A stretch of DNA of 64,000 nucleotides, taken from assembly GCF_010667685.1 (NCBI RefSeq), contig NZ_WHZW01000012.1, positions 39,744 to 103,743 of the forward strand, given 5' to 3'. This stretch comes from Bifidobacterium aerophilum. Its GTDB lineage: Bacteria; Actinomycetota; Actinomycetes; Actinomycetales; Bifidobacteriaceae. The position numbers and the translations under genes are program-made. Positions 1-8,047 of this stretch are shown piece by piece. The notes beneath the pieces are model-generated. The model had not been told where the DNA came from and made no database searches. It saw nothing but the letters and a program-made list of their open reading frames with translations. How positions within the stretch are numbered: the stretch's first letter is position 1; each line of letters starts with the position of its first letter.

Positions 1-1
1 C

Positions 2-823
2 GCCGGAGTAAGCATCAAGCCATCGTTGATGGGTGCCAGCTTGGGAGAGGTGAATATCGCGCCGGCGTTGCGCCCTTCCACGCTGCGCGATGCCATGACT
101 GCGCGTCTTCGTTCCTTGGGCAAGGGCAAGGGGCTGCTCATCACCGTCGACGAAACCCAGGATGCATCCATGGAGGACATGACCGCCATCGCGACCGCCG
201 CCCAGCATATGCTGCGAGACAACGCCGAGGTGGCATTCGTATTCGCCGGATTGCCCTCCCTCGTATCCGATCTGCTCAATGCCAAGGTGCTGACCTTCCT
301 GCGTCGTGCCTCGATCAAAGAACTTGGCGACGTACCGATGAACGAAGTGCGGGATGCATTCGCCTCCACGATTCGCGGCGCCGGACTGTCGATCACGGAC
401 GAAGCATTGGATCTTGCCGCGCAAAGCACAGGCGGATATCCGTACATGATCCAGCTGGTCGGATACAACATGTGGCGCATGGCACGACGCCGCGCCGACG
501 GGTTGGGACTCTCCATCTCATTGGATGACGTACAGGCCGGTGTGGAACAGGCGCGGGCGAAACTGGGGGAGGGCGTGTGCGCTCCCGTGATCAAGCAGCT
601 CTCCGACCGGGCTCTCGATTACGTGATGGCCATGGCACGGGATGACGGGCCATCATCGACTTCGGACATAGCCGCGCGTATGGGCGAAAGCATGGACTAC
701 GCCAACATCTACCGGCAACGGCTGATCGAAGACCATATCATCACGTCTCCGGCACGAGGACTTGTCGATTTCGCCATACCGTTTCTGCGCGAGTATCTGA
801 GGGCCTCGCATCGTTCGGATTAG
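2..823 (+). CDS. ATP-binding (AAA) protein, C-terminal part; 5' end outside window
   Basis: The frame is open from the first bases of the window, so the gene starts upstream; the TTG/ATG pair at 26-31 is probably internal. The visible part carries a Walker B-like strand and acidic pair (ITVDETQD, about residues 39-46 counted from base 26), a sensor-like strand (FVFAGLP) and a C-terminal helical/winged-helix half, as in the AAA_16/archaeal-type ATPases that often act as stand-alone NTPases with toxin or DNA-linked roles. The Walker A loop lies outside the window. A GC-rich hairpin follows the stop. The family assignment is by motif only and the cellular role is unknown. Confidence 0.7.
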   Translation, partial: AGVSIKPSLMGASLGEVNIAPALRPSTLRDAMTARLRSLGKGKGLLITVDETQDASMEDMTAIATAAQHMLRDNAEVAFVFAGLPSLVSDLLNAKVLTFLRRASIKELGDVPMNEVRDAFASTIRGAGLSITDEALDLAAQSTGGYPYMIQLVGYNMWRMARRRADGLGLSISLDDVQAGVEQARAKLGEGVCAPVIKQLSDRALDYVMAMARDDGPSSTSDIAARMGESMDYANIYRQRLIEDHIITSPARGLVDFAIPFLREYLRASHRSD

Positions 824-862
824 CGGCCGCATTTCCGACATGACGCATGCAATGTCGGCCGC
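823..862 (+). terminator. Hairpin after the ATPase gene
   Basis: GCGGCCG (823-829) pairs with CGGCCGC (856-862), and inside it CGACAT (836-841) pairs with ATGTCG (852-857, partly competing). It begins at the stop codon. There is no T-run, so it is a weak or factor-assisted terminator at best. The rest of 863-1069 shows no supportable gene; it should hold the serS promoter, but I see no convincing -35/-10 pair. Confidence 0.4.
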
Positions 863-1069
863 ACACGACGACCATCCGAACATCAGCGAACAAGCGGCGC
901 CCGCCACCGTGCGCGAACTGTTCCACATCATCATCTGGACCGGGTACCATCTGACCGTCGCCTACGATAAAGTACCTGTCTGCGCGAGAAAGCCACCGCT
1001 TTCCTGCGCAGCCTGGACAATAACATTGTGCGCACTCGCGTGTCGGCTTACGGCGGTAGGCTTGGGCCT

Positions 1070-2356
1070 ATGCTTGATATTCAATTCATCCGTGAACATG
1101 CCGACGTGGTCAAGGAATCGCAGCGCAAGCGCGGCGAATCCGTCGAACTCGTCGATGAGGTGCTCCAGTCCGACGAGACGCGTCGTGCCGCCCTCAAGGA
1201 ATTCGAGGCCGCCCGCGCCCAGCAGAAGGAGATCGGCAAGAAGGTCGCCGCCGCGCCGGCCGACGAGAAGGCCGCGCTGATCGCGCAGACCAAGGAACTC
1301 GCCGCCAAGGTCGCCGAGTACAAGGCCACCGCGGATTCCGCCGCCGAGGAATACACCACCGCCATGTGGAAGCTGTCCAACATCGTCGAGCCGGAAGCTC
1401 CGGAAGGCGGCGAGGACGACTACGTGGTCGTCAAGAAGGTCGGCCAGATCCGCGACTTCGCGGCCGAAGGCTTCGAACCGAAGGATCACCTGACCCTCGG
1501 CACCGAGGTCGCCGGCATCGACATGCGCCGCGGCGTCAAGGTCGGTGGCTCCCGCTTCTACTTCCTGCGCGGCGCGGTCGCCCGCATGCAGATCGCCATG
1601 CTCACCATGGCCGTCGACCAGGCCGAGCAGCACGGCTTCGTACTCGCCATCACCCCGACGCTCGTGCGCCCCGAGGTCATGCGCGGCACCGGCTTCCTCA
1701 ACTCCCACGCCGACGAGATCTACCGCCTGCGCGAGCCCGACGACCAGTACCTCGTCGGCACGTCCGAAGTGGCGCTCGCCGGCATGCACGAGAACGAGAT
1801 CCTTGATCTTGGCAACGGCCCGCTGCGCTACTGCGGCTGGTCGTCCTGCTACCGCCGCGAGGCCGGCGCCGCCGGCAAGGACACCTCCGGCATCATCCGC
1901 GTGCACCAGTTCGACAAGGTCGAAATGTTCGTGTACGCGAAGCAGGAGGACTCCTACGCCGAGCACCAGCACCTGCTCGAGATGGAGCAGGAGATGCTCG
2001 CCAAGGTCGAGGTGCCGTACCGCATCATCGACACCGCCGCCGGCGATCTCGGCTCCTCCGCCGCCCGCAAGTTCGACTGCGAGGCGTGGGTGCCGACCCA
2101 GGGCCGCTACCGCGAGCTGACCTCCACCTCGAACTGCACCGAGTACCAGGCCCGCCGCCTCAACATCCGCGAGCGTACCGAGGACGGTTCGACCCGCCCG
2201 GTGTCGACTCTGAACGGCACGTTGGCCACCACCCGCTGGCTTGTCGCGATCCTCGAGAACCACCAGCAGAAGGACGGCTCCATCGAGATCCCGAAGGCCA
2301 TGCGTCCGTACATGGGCGGCAAGGAAGTCATCGAGCCGACCAAATGGGAGGCGTGA
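1070..2356 (+). CDS. serS: Seryl-tRNA synthetase
   Basis: This class II synthetase (428 aa) charges tRNA-Ser with serine in the cytoplasm. The start at 1070 gives the typical SerRS beginning MLDIQFIREH; a GTG upstream at 1028 would add 14 non-conserved residues. An N-terminal antiparallel coiled coil (about 25-105), which grips the long variable arm of tRNA-Ser, is followed by the catalytic core with GTSEVALAGM, the motif 2 region (CYRREAGAAG), VEMFVYA and motif 3 near the C terminus (STLNGTLATTR). Length is normal for the family. A tRNA-Ser gene lies 92 bases downstream, so enzyme and substrate are neighbours. The ribosome binding site is weak. Confidence 0.96.
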   Translation: MLDIQFIREHADVVKESQRKRGESVELVDEVLQSDETRRAALKEFEAARAQQKEIGKKVAAAPADEKAALIAQTKELAAKVAEYKATADSAAEEYTTAMWKLSNIVEPEAPEGGEDDYVVVKKVGQIRDFAAEGFEPKDHLTLGTEVAGIDMRRGVKVGGSRFYFLRGAVARMQIAMLTMAVDQAEQHGFVLAITPTLVRPEVMRGTGFLNSHADEIYRLREPDDQYLVGTSEVALAGMHENEILDLGNGPLRYCGWSSCYRREAGAAGKDTSGIIRVHQFDKVEMFVYAKQEDSYAEHQHLLEMEQEMLAKVEVPYRIIDTAAGDLGSSAARKFDCEAWVPTQGRYRELTSTSNCTEYQARRLNIRERTEDGSTRPVSTLNGTLATTRWLVAILENHQQKDGSIEIPKAMRPYMGGKEVIEPTKWEA

Positions 2357-2369
2357 CGGCGTCACGCCT
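2349..2369 (+). terminator. serS 3' hairpin
   Basis: A perfect 9-bp inverted repeat (AGGCGTGAC, 3-base loop, GTCACGCCT) overlaps the serS stop codon at 2354-2356. A short T stretch follows only some 13 bases later, so it may be a terminator or an end-protecting hairpin. Confidence 0.45.
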
Positions 2370-2398
2370 GCACCGTGAGGGCTTTTCGTCCCCGCATG

Positions 2399-2404
2399 TA
2401 TAAT
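2399..2404 (+). promoter_or_regulatory. -10 element for tRNA-Ser
   Basis: A perfect TATAAT lies 44 bases before the tRNA-Ser gene. No good -35 is seen 17 bases upstream, so recognition may rest on the strong -10. Confidence 0.45.
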
Positions 2405-2448
2405 TGAACATCGTGCGCATCCGCGACTTCGTCGCGCGGCGCGCGTAA

Positions 2449-2533
2449 GGACAGATGTCTGAGCGGTCTAAAGAGACGGTCTTGAAAACCGTTGGAGCGC
2501 AAGCTCCCGCGAGTTCGAATCTCGCTCTGTCCG
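2449..2533 (+). tRNA. tRNA-Ser (anticodon UGA)
   Basis: The acceptor stem GGACAGA (2449-2455) pairs with TCTGTCC (2526-2532), with discriminator G2533. The anticodon stem ACGGT/ACCGT encloses a loop with TGA. A long variable arm (GGAGCGCAAGCTCC) marks a type II serine tRNA, and the T arm is GCGAG-TTCGAAT-CTCGC. CCA is not encoded. It reads UCA and other UCN codons. Confidence 0.96.
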
Positions 2534-2542
2534 CGGCAAGAA

Positions 2543-2571
2543 GGGTTCCGGGGTGCTTCCCCGGAACCCTT
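2543..2571 (+). terminator. Rho-independent terminator of tRNA-Ser
   Basis: An 11-bp perfect stem (GGGTTCCGGGG / CCCCGGAACCC, loop TGCTT) ends in TTCGTC. Its symmetry could also serve the small minus-strand gene at 2605-2712. Confidence 0.75.
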
Positions 2572-2604
2572 CGTCATATCGAAAGCCTATCGGGCTATCG
2601 GGCG

Positions 2605-2712
2605 TCAGCGCTCGATGCCGTATTCCGCGTACATGTAGGCGTCGTACTGGTTGTCGCCGGAGTGGTGCGCGTCGCTGTGGTGCATGTCGTGATGAATGGC
2701 GTGTGCTTGCAT
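2605..2712 (-). CDS. Small His-rich protein, 35 aa
   Basis: This open frame begins with ATG at 2712, preceded by a clear AAAGGAACG ribosome binding site, and ends with TGA at 2605. The product has seven histidines in its first 17 residues, mostly as HH pairs (MQAHAIHHDMHHSDAHH), followed by a Tyr/acidic tail (NQYDAYMYAEYGIER). There is no signal peptide or membrane segment. The His pattern suggests binding of a metal such as nickel, zinc or copper, but this is inference; I do not recognise a named family. Coding status rests on the good RBS and the ordered composition. Confidence 0.6.
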   Translation of the reverse strand: MQAHAIHHDMHHSDAHHSGDNQYDAYMYAEYGIER

Positions 2713-2852
2713 GATCGTTCCTTTGTCTAACCTCTATTTCATGTCACCATATGGTTTGCCACATCAGCATTTCCGGATGATGTGGCGAAAGCCACGAACA
2801 GGTGAATTCGTTCCGGCGCGAAGCTGAACATATGATGGTCGGCCGTTGCGAG

Positions 2853-2895
2853 CTAGTTTGTTTTAGCTTGCAGAACGCTCTTGCGGGCGTTCGCT
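2853..2895 (-). ncRNA. Putative 3' region of TnpB guide (omega) RNA
   Basis: Two short inverted repeats lie at the tnpB 3' end: AGCTA/TAGCT around 2851-2867, and GAACGC (2873-2878) with GCGTTC (2887-2892). In characterised TnpB elements the guide RNA overlaps the 3' end of tnpB and runs past the element border, with the guide taken from flanking DNA. The location is inferred; the exact scaffold and border were not determined. Confidence 0.35.
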
Positions 2896-4151
2896 CCAAG
2901 TCTTATGTCACTTGCGTGGCTGCTTGGTTCACGTTTCATCGGGGTCTGCCTTCCATCCTGGCGGGTGGCTGGTCTTGCGTCCCCTCCGCGTGCGTTTAAC
3001 GTCTCCGGGGCACTCCCGGCGACTTGGATGTTGATGGCCGCGTTCAGGTCACGGTCGATGGTCAGACCGCAGCTTTCGCAGTGGTAGGTTCGCGCGTTGA
3101 GGGAGAGCTTGGTTTTCACGCTCCCGCAGTTCGAGCAGAGTTTCGAGCTGGGATGCCAACGGTCGATGACATGCAGCCTCGCGCCCGTGCGGACGGTCTT
3201 GTATTCGAGTTGCCGGCGGAATTCCGCGAATGACGCGTCCTCAATGGCTTTGGCGAGGTGATGGTTTTTGACCATGCCGGCCACGTTCAGGTCTTCGATG
3301 CAGATGTCCGAGTACGTGGACGCGAGCATCGTGGTGAGCTTGTGCAGCAGGTCGCGGCGCTGCCCGGCGACATGGGCGTGGAGGCGCGCGACCCGCTCGC
3401 GCGCCTTGCGGCGGCGGTTCGAACCGCTGGTTTTGCGGCTCAACGCCTTCTGCATACGTTTCAACCGGCGTTCGTTGGATGCAAGCGTATGCGGATTCGG
3501 GATGACGGTGCCATTCGAGAGCGTGGCAAGCGTTTTGACGCCCAAGTCGATGCCGACCGTTCCGCCTGTCGGCATCCGGCCTAATGTCATGTCCGGCCGC
3601 TCCACGGTCAGTGACGCGTGCCAGCGGCCCGCATGTCGGCTGACGGTCATGCGCAGCACTCTCGCGTTGCCGACCCGTTCCGCGACGTTCTCCATGCAAT
3701 GCACGCGTCCGATTCGAGGCAGCTTCAACGCTTTCGGGTCGCCGTCGATGAGACCGAACGAGCCGGTCGTGTACGCGAAACGCGGGGCCGCCTTGTCCTT
3801 GGACTTGAATCTCGGGAAACCGACCTTGCGTCCCTTGCGCCGTCCCTTCCGGCTTTTCGACCAGTTCGACAACGCGTCCGACAATGCTTCGAGCCCGCTG
3901 TTATACGATTCCTTGCTGTTCTCCCGCCACCACGGCACGCCATCGGCATCGACCGCCAGAGTATCCTTGCTCGCGTTCCACCAGCGGCGCAACGCGTACA
4001 AAGACCATGCCGGCTTCTCCTTGGCTTCAAGCATCTCCCTGACGTGAGCCAGCCCGGCATTGAACGCGAACCGCGCCGCACCCGCATGGGACAGCAGCAA
4101 CCGTTCCTGAGATGGCGTCGCATCCAACGCGACCTTGACGGCCTCAAGCAT
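2853..4151 (-). CDS. tnpB: TnpB-type RNA-guided endonuclease
   Basis: This 432-residue protein belongs to the TnpB family of transposon-encoded nucleases, ancestors of Cas12, which use an omega-RNA from the element's right end to cut matching DNA and so help the element persist. The RuvC catalytic acids are all present: D202 (GIDLGVK), E286 (CIEDLNVAG) and D368 (DRDLNAAIN). The zinc ribbon is complete (C339, C342, C358, C361). The N-terminal OrfB_IS605-type helix-turn-helix (YALRRWWN) and a basic middle region are also typical. The start overlaps the end of tnpA by eight bases, so translation is probably coupled. Nothing suggests decay. Confidence 0.92.
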   Translation of the reverse strand: MLEAVKVALDATPSQERLLLSHAGAARFAFNAGLAHVREMLEAKEKPAWSLYALRRWWNASKDTLAVDADGVPWWRENSKESYNSGLEALSDALSNWSKSRKGRRKGRKVGFPRFKSKDKAAPRFAYTTGSFGLIDGDPKALKLPRIGRVHCMENVAERVGNARVLRMTVSRHAGRWHASLTVERPDMTLGRMPTGGTVGIDLGVKTLATLSNGTVIPNPHTLASNERRLKRMQKALSRKTSGSNRRRKARERVARLHAHVAGQRRDLLHKLTTMLASTYSDICIEDLNVAGMVKNHHLAKAIEDASFAEFRRQLEYKTVRTGARLHVIDRWHPSSKLCSNCGSVKTKLSLNARTYHCESCGLTIDRDLNAAINIQVAGSAPETLNARGGDARPATRQDGRQTPMKREPSSHASDIRLGANARKSVLQAKTN

Positions 4152-4725
4152 TCTCCACCGCCTCCAACGCCGCCCGCGCCTTGTTTTTCGCGGCGCGACG
4201 CCCGTACAGTCTCGCGCAGAACGAGGTCAACACCTCGGTCATGTCACGTACCAGATCATCGTCCAATTCCGTATCGTCCACGACGATGAGACGACGTCCC
4301 TGCGCCTTCAACGCGGACTCGACCAGCCCCGCGTTCATACGAGCCAGACGGTCACGATGCTCCACGATGATCGTGCCCACGCTCGGGTCGGCAAGAACAC
4401 GGTTGAGCTTGCGACGCCTGTCGTTCATGCCCGAACCGGTCTCCATGACCACCTGAATGTCCGATGCGCCGAGACTGATGGCGAACGCCTTCAACCGGTC
4501 CGCCTGACGTTGCAAATCCGCTTTCTGATCGGCCGACGACACGCGCGCATAACACACGGTACGGGAACCCGCGACGAGCGTATCGGATTTTTCGTATTTC
4601 GGGTCATGAATAAGCCACACGCCCCCGGAACGCTCGAACGGCACGGGCATACGATTCTCACGACACCACTTCCACACTGTCTGCTCGTTCAACCCCTCAC
4701 GAACAGCCCACTCCTTAACACGCAT
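4144..4725 (-). CDS. tnpA: IS607-family serine recombinase (transposase)
   Basis: This 193-residue protein catalyses cut-and-join transposition through a serine-DNA link. The N-terminal MerR-like helix-turn-helix (about 3-45, with WAVREGLNEQTVWKW) precedes the resolvase domain, an order characteristic of IS607 TnpA. The catalytic serine is S63 in YARVSS, and further motifs are MNDRRRKLN and the EHRDRLAR segment. The length is typical. The ATG at 4725 opens the MerR-like domain directly. It overlaps tnpB downstream. Confidence 0.93.
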   Translation of the reverse strand: MRVKEWAVREGLNEQTVWKWCRENRMPVPFERSGGVWLIHDPKYEKSDTLVAGSRTVCYARVSSADQKADLQRQADRLKAFAISLGASDIQVVMETGSGMNDRRRKLNRVLADPSVGTIIVEHRDRLARMNAGLVESALKAQGRRLIVVDDTELDDDLVRDMTEVLTSFCARLYGRRAAKNKARAALEAVENA

Positions 4726-4906
4726 GAATAAACCATAACACAGTCAAACAAGGTAAAACAAGTCAAAAACACAACAGCTCACAACCCCCACGCGCACGAT
4801 CGCGGTCCTCGATGGGTCCGCTCCGGCCGGCGCCGTGTGCCGCGAACCCGTCCGTCTCGTGAAGAGGCCGGTCGTCGCCGGGACCCCGCGCGCATACGCT
4901 GGAGGC

Positions 4907-5575
4907 ATGAGCGAAATTACCGAAACGGCCGCCGACATGCCGTTCACCGACGTGATCTTCGACTACTGCGACGTGCTGCTGGACTGGAGGCCGCGCCTCG
5001 CGTTGGACGGCCTGTACCCGGACGCGGAATTGGACGGGTTCTTCGACCGTGACGCCGAATACGGGTTCTGGCATTACGACGTGCTATCCGATCTGGGGTG
5101 GAGCGAGAAGCGGATCATCGCCGACTATGCGGCGCATCACCATGCCGATGCCATGGACGCGGGCTATCCGGTGCAGGTGTTCCGCGACTATTTCGACCGT
5201 CAGCAACTCGCCCTGTACGACATGATCGACGGCATGCCGACCCTGTTGCACGATCTGGATGCCGTCGGGGTGCGGCTGTGGGGGCTGACGAACTTCACCG
5301 CTAAGTTCGTGCACGCGGCGCACGCCAAGTTCCCATGGCTGGGACTGTTACAAGACACGGTCGTCTCGTCCGAGGAGCGGATCCACAAGCCCGACCCCGA
5401 GATCTACCGTCGTGCCATCGTCCGGTTCGGCGTCGATCCGGCGACCACCGCGTTCGTGGACGACAAGGCCCGCAACGCCGATGCCGCCACCGCCGTCGGC
5501 CTCGACGGCATCCGGTTCCTCGACGCGGGACAGGTGCGGGAACGTCTGTTGCGGATGGCCGGAACCGAATCATGA
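4907..5575 (+). CDS. HAD-family hydrolase
   Basis: This 222-aa cytosolic phosphatase-like protein of the haloacid dehalogenase superfamily has motif I at VIFDYCDVLLDW (nucleophile Asp), motif II in GLTNF, motif III Lys in RIHKPDPEIY and motif IV FVDDKARNADAA. The second motif I Asp found in classic phosphatases is replaced by Cys (D-Y-C-D), which also happens in the HAD-IA VIFDxxxVL group, so the substrate is unclear. The start at 4907 follows CTGGAGG, although spacing is tight; an in-frame start at 4835 would add 24 unconserved residues. It stands alone between the IS607 element and convergent regulators. Confidence 0.88.
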   Translation: MSEITETAADMPFTDVIFDYCDVLLDWRPRLALDGLYPDAELDGFFDRDAEYGFWHYDVLSDLGWSEKRIIADYAAHHHADAMDAGYPVQVFRDYFDRQQLALYDMIDGMPTLLHDLDAVGVRLWGLTNFTAKFVHAAHAKFPWLGLLQDTVVSSEERIHKPDPEIYRRAIVRFGVDPATTAFVDDKARNADAATAVGLDGIRFLDAGQVRERLLRMAGTES

Positions 5576-5597
5576 TCGATTGACGAGGACTCAGTTG

Positions 5598-5697
5598 CGG
5601 TCGTTTCCGGGCAAAAAACGACCGTGACCAAGCCAGGACGGCGGAACACGGACTCAGTTCTGGTCTTGTATGGCCGAAAAACGACCGTGACTGAGTC
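5598..5697. repeat. Two related hairpins between convergent genes
   Basis: Two copies of a sequence beginning with GGACTCAGTT and containing AAAAACGACCGTGAC sit in tandem. The first folds by CGGTCGTTT (5598-5606) with AAACGACCG (5616-5624); the second by GACTCAGT (5651-5658) with ACTGAGTC (5690-5697). They lie between the HAD gene and the response regulator, both of which end here, so a bidirectional terminator role is possible. Confidence 0.5.
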
Positions 5698-5749
5698 GGC
5701 ATGCCGGAACAGGGACCCAGACAGGGTCGGACCGGGGCCGGAACCTCGT

Positions 5750-6451
5750 TTACACGATGCGGCGGTCGGCGGCCCAACGGGTCAGCTCGGTGCGGTTGGA
5801 CAGCTGAAGTTTGCGCAGCACCGAACTGACATGGGTTTCGACCGTCTTGATCGAGATGAACAGCTCCGCCGCCACTTCCTTGTACGTGTAGCCTCGCGCG
5901 ATCAGCCGCATGACCTCCTGTTCGCGGGCGGACAGCCGATCCAGCTCCTCGTCATGGCCGCCGGCGGCACCGGCCCCGCCAAGCCCGTCGCCACCGACCG
6001 GCACGCCCTGGAATGCCGACAGCACGAATCCGGCCAGCTTCGGAGAGAATACCGCGTACCCTTCATGCACCTGGCGAATCGAATTGATGAGATCCTCGCC
6101 GGTGATCGTCTTGGTCACATAGCCGCGGGCACCCGCGCGGATCACCGATCCGACGTCCTGCGGCGAATCGGACACCGACAGCGCGAGGAACGCGGAATGC
6201 GGCGAATAGGCGAGCGACTTGGCGAGGATCTCCGCGCCGCCACCGCCTTCGCCTCCCGGCACATGCACGTCGAGCAGCACCACATCCGGCTTGGTCGCGG
6301 CGATCATCGCCACCGAACCCTCCACGTCCGGCGCCTGCCCGACGATCGTGAAATACGGCTGCAGCGTCGCGATCACGCCCGCCCGGAACATCTCATGGTC
6401 GTCCACTACGGCCACGCGAATCGGCGCGGCGTCCTGTCTCCGCTCTTCCAT
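5750..6451 (-). CDS. LuxR/NarL-family response regulator
   Basis: This 233-aa two-component response regulator has an N-terminal receiver (about 12-130) with the acidic pair DDH, the phospho-acceptor Asp in VVLLDVHVPGG, conserved Ser/Thr and Lys (YVTKTITGEDL), and a C-terminal LuxR helix-turn-helix (LSAREQEVMRLIARGYTYKEVA, shown here in outline, about 168-225). A small Gly-rich insert (GGEGGGGAE) follows the phospho-site. It lies 61 bases after the sensor kinase gene in the same direction and almost certainly receives phosphate from it. The pathway resembles LiaSR-like envelope stress systems by architecture only. Confidence 0.93.
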   Translation of the reverse strand: MEERRQDAAPIRVAVVDDHEMFRAGVIATLQPYFTIVGQAPDVEGSVAMIAATKPDVVLLDVHVPGGEGGGGAEILAKSLAYSPHSAFLALSVSDSPQDVGSVIRAGARGYVTKTITGEDLINSIRQVHEGYAVFSPKLAGFVLSAFQGVPVGGDGLGGAGAAGGHDEELDRLSAREQEVMRLIARGYTYKEVAAELFISIKTVETHVSSVLRKLQLSNRTELTRWAADRRIV

Positions 6452-6512
6452 CGTTTGTCCTTACCCTTCCCGAAATCCTGTCGAACCGTTCGCCGATCCC
6501 GCGGCGTGCGGC

Positions 6513-7934
6513 TCACTCGCTCGCATGCGTGCCGGTGCCGCCGCCATGCGGATCGCCCGCGATCGGCATGTGCATGCGCACTTCCGTGCCCCAGCCCGGC
6601 CTCGACACGATTTCCACCGTACCACCGCGCCGCCGCACGCGTCCGATGATCGATTCACGGATGCCGAGCCGGCCTTCGGGAATCGTATTGACGTCGAATC
6701 CGTCGCCGTGGTCGCGCACGAACACCTCGACCTTGGACGGTCCGGCCTCGCAGTATACGGAAACCGGCTCGCCGCCGTGCGTGACCGCGTTGACCAGCGC
6801 CTGACCGGTCGCGTCGAGCAGCGCGTCGGTCTGCGCGCTCGGCCGCGCGTCGCCCACCGTCACCACTTCGATCGGCTTGCCATGCTCGTCCTCGACGCGA
6901 GCGGCGATGTCCTTGATGCCTGCGCTCACCGACCGGTCGGTGGTGGTGCGTTCCTGATACAGCCATTCGCGCAGCTCGCGTTCCTGCTGCCTGGCGAGTG
7001 CGAACACGGTCGCGGGTTCCTCGCTGTGCAGCTGGATCAGCGCCAACGTCTGCAGGACGCCGTCATGCAGATGCGCGGTCATGTCGGCGCGTTCCTCCTC
7101 ACGTTCCTTCAGCGCGCGTTCGGTGCCCAGATCGCGGATCAGCGAACTGATCCACGGCACGATCGCGAAACACACTGCGACCAGCAGCAGAAAGCCCGCA
7201 AGAATGATCTGCCTCGGTGACGCGCCCCACCCGGGGACCGCCGCATTCATCACGAACACCGCATACGCCACGAACAGCAGTGTCACACTGCCCAGCATCG
7301 ACCACAACTGGCCGCCGTCCTTCGCGTTGTACTGCAGCCACGCCGCGCCGATGCCGGCCAACGCGAGCAGTACCGGCAGGATCAGTCTCGATTCGACGCC
7401 GCCGAGCGACAACAGCACGGCGACGGCGATGCTGCCCATGCCGGCCAACGCGACCAACGCCGGTTTGGGTGCGCGGCGCAACGCCTCGCCGAGGCTTTCG
7501 GACGTGCCGTGGTCGGGTGACGGACCGGAAGCGGCGTTGCCTCGTGACAACGGCGACTGCGCGACGGTCCGGGTCTGCGCGGCCGCCGCGGCGACCGGGT
7601 CTCCGACCGGCACGAACAGCCACAGAAACAGATATGCGGCGGCCCCGGCTCCGAAGAAGCACGTCGAGACGAGGAATACAAGCCGTACCAGCCATACGGG
7701 AATGCCCAGATGCAGGGCCACGCCGCGGCACACGCCGCACAGCATGCGGCCGCGCTTCGGTCGCATGAGCGGCAGCCGATCGGGACGCGGCGGGCGGACG
7801 GCGCGCGGCGTCCCATACGGCGGGCGGTTGTCATATGGCGATCTCGGGGACGATGCCGATGCGTATGGTGGCGCATATGATCGCGCGTACGCCCCATGCG
7901 GCGACGTCTGAGGGGAATGCTCGGGCTGGGTCAT
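6513..7934 (-). CDS. Sensor histidine kinase with N-terminal PspC domain
   Basis: The 473-aa product starts with a Pro/Ser/Tyr-rich cytosolic tail, then a PspC domain (about residues 75-140, LCGVCRGVALHLGIP followed by a hydrophobic segment), several further membrane segments, and a HisKA_3 dimerisation helix with the phospho-acceptor in HLHDGVLQTLA. The HATPase domain shows ALVNAVTHG, VRDHGDGFD and GRLGIRESI. PspC domains sense envelope or membrane stress in other bacteria. The start at 7934 (MTQPEHS) is chosen because the upstream 14 codons look non-coding. It is divergent from another PspC gene, with about 110 bases between, so one control region may serve both. Confidence 0.92.
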   Translation of the reverse strand: MTQPEHSPQTSPHGAYARSYAPPYASASSPRSPYDNRPPYGTPRAVRPPRPDRLPLMRPKRGRMLCGVCRGVALHLGIPVWLVRLVFLVSTCFFGAGAAAYLFLWLFVPVGDPVAAAAAQTRTVAQSPLSRGNAASGPSPDHGTSESLGEALRRAPKPALVALAGMGSIAVAVLLSLGGVESRLILPVLLALAGIGAAWLQYNAKDGGQLWSMLGSVTLLFVAYAVFVMNAAVPGWGASPRQIILAGFLLLVAVCFAIVPWISSLIRDLGTERALKEREEERADMTAHLHDGVLQTLALIQLHSEEPATVFALARQQERELREWLYQERTTTDRSVSAGIKDIAARVEDEHGKPIEVVTVGDARPSAQTDALLDATGQALVNAVTHGGEPVSVYCEAGPSKVEVFVRDHGDGFDVNTIPEGRLGIRESIIGRVRRRGGTVEIVSRPGWGTEVRMHMPIAGDPHGGGTGTHASE

Positions 7935-8047
7935 GCTTCCATTGTGCCGCCTGACGGGGAACGTACGGGGTCGCATACGTCATGTTCAGGGGAGAATCAG
8001 GGTGTTCCCCGATCCGATTCGCGTGGTCGGACTGCTGTAATGGAACC

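Larger units (their letters stand above)
2840..4745 (-). mobile_element. IS607-type insertion sequence (tnpA + tnpB)
   Basis: The tnpA serine recombinase and tnpB genes overlap by eight bases, the standard IS607 arrangement. IS607 elements lack terminal inverted repeats, so the outer limits given here are estimates: the right end lies just past tnpB, where two small hairpins sit, and the left end lies in the A-rich stretch before tnpA (about 4730-4780). Both genes look intact. Confidence 0.8.

Noticed and set aside
840..1280. Plus-strand open frame between the ATPase and serS
   Set aside because: Runs into serS in another frame, turns into Arg/Ser/Pro nonsense, no ribosome binding site.
962..2365. 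467-residue minus-strand open frame opposite serS
   Set aside because: Low-complexity Val/Leu/Gly/Asp product typical of the reverse strand of high-GC genes; serS is certain.
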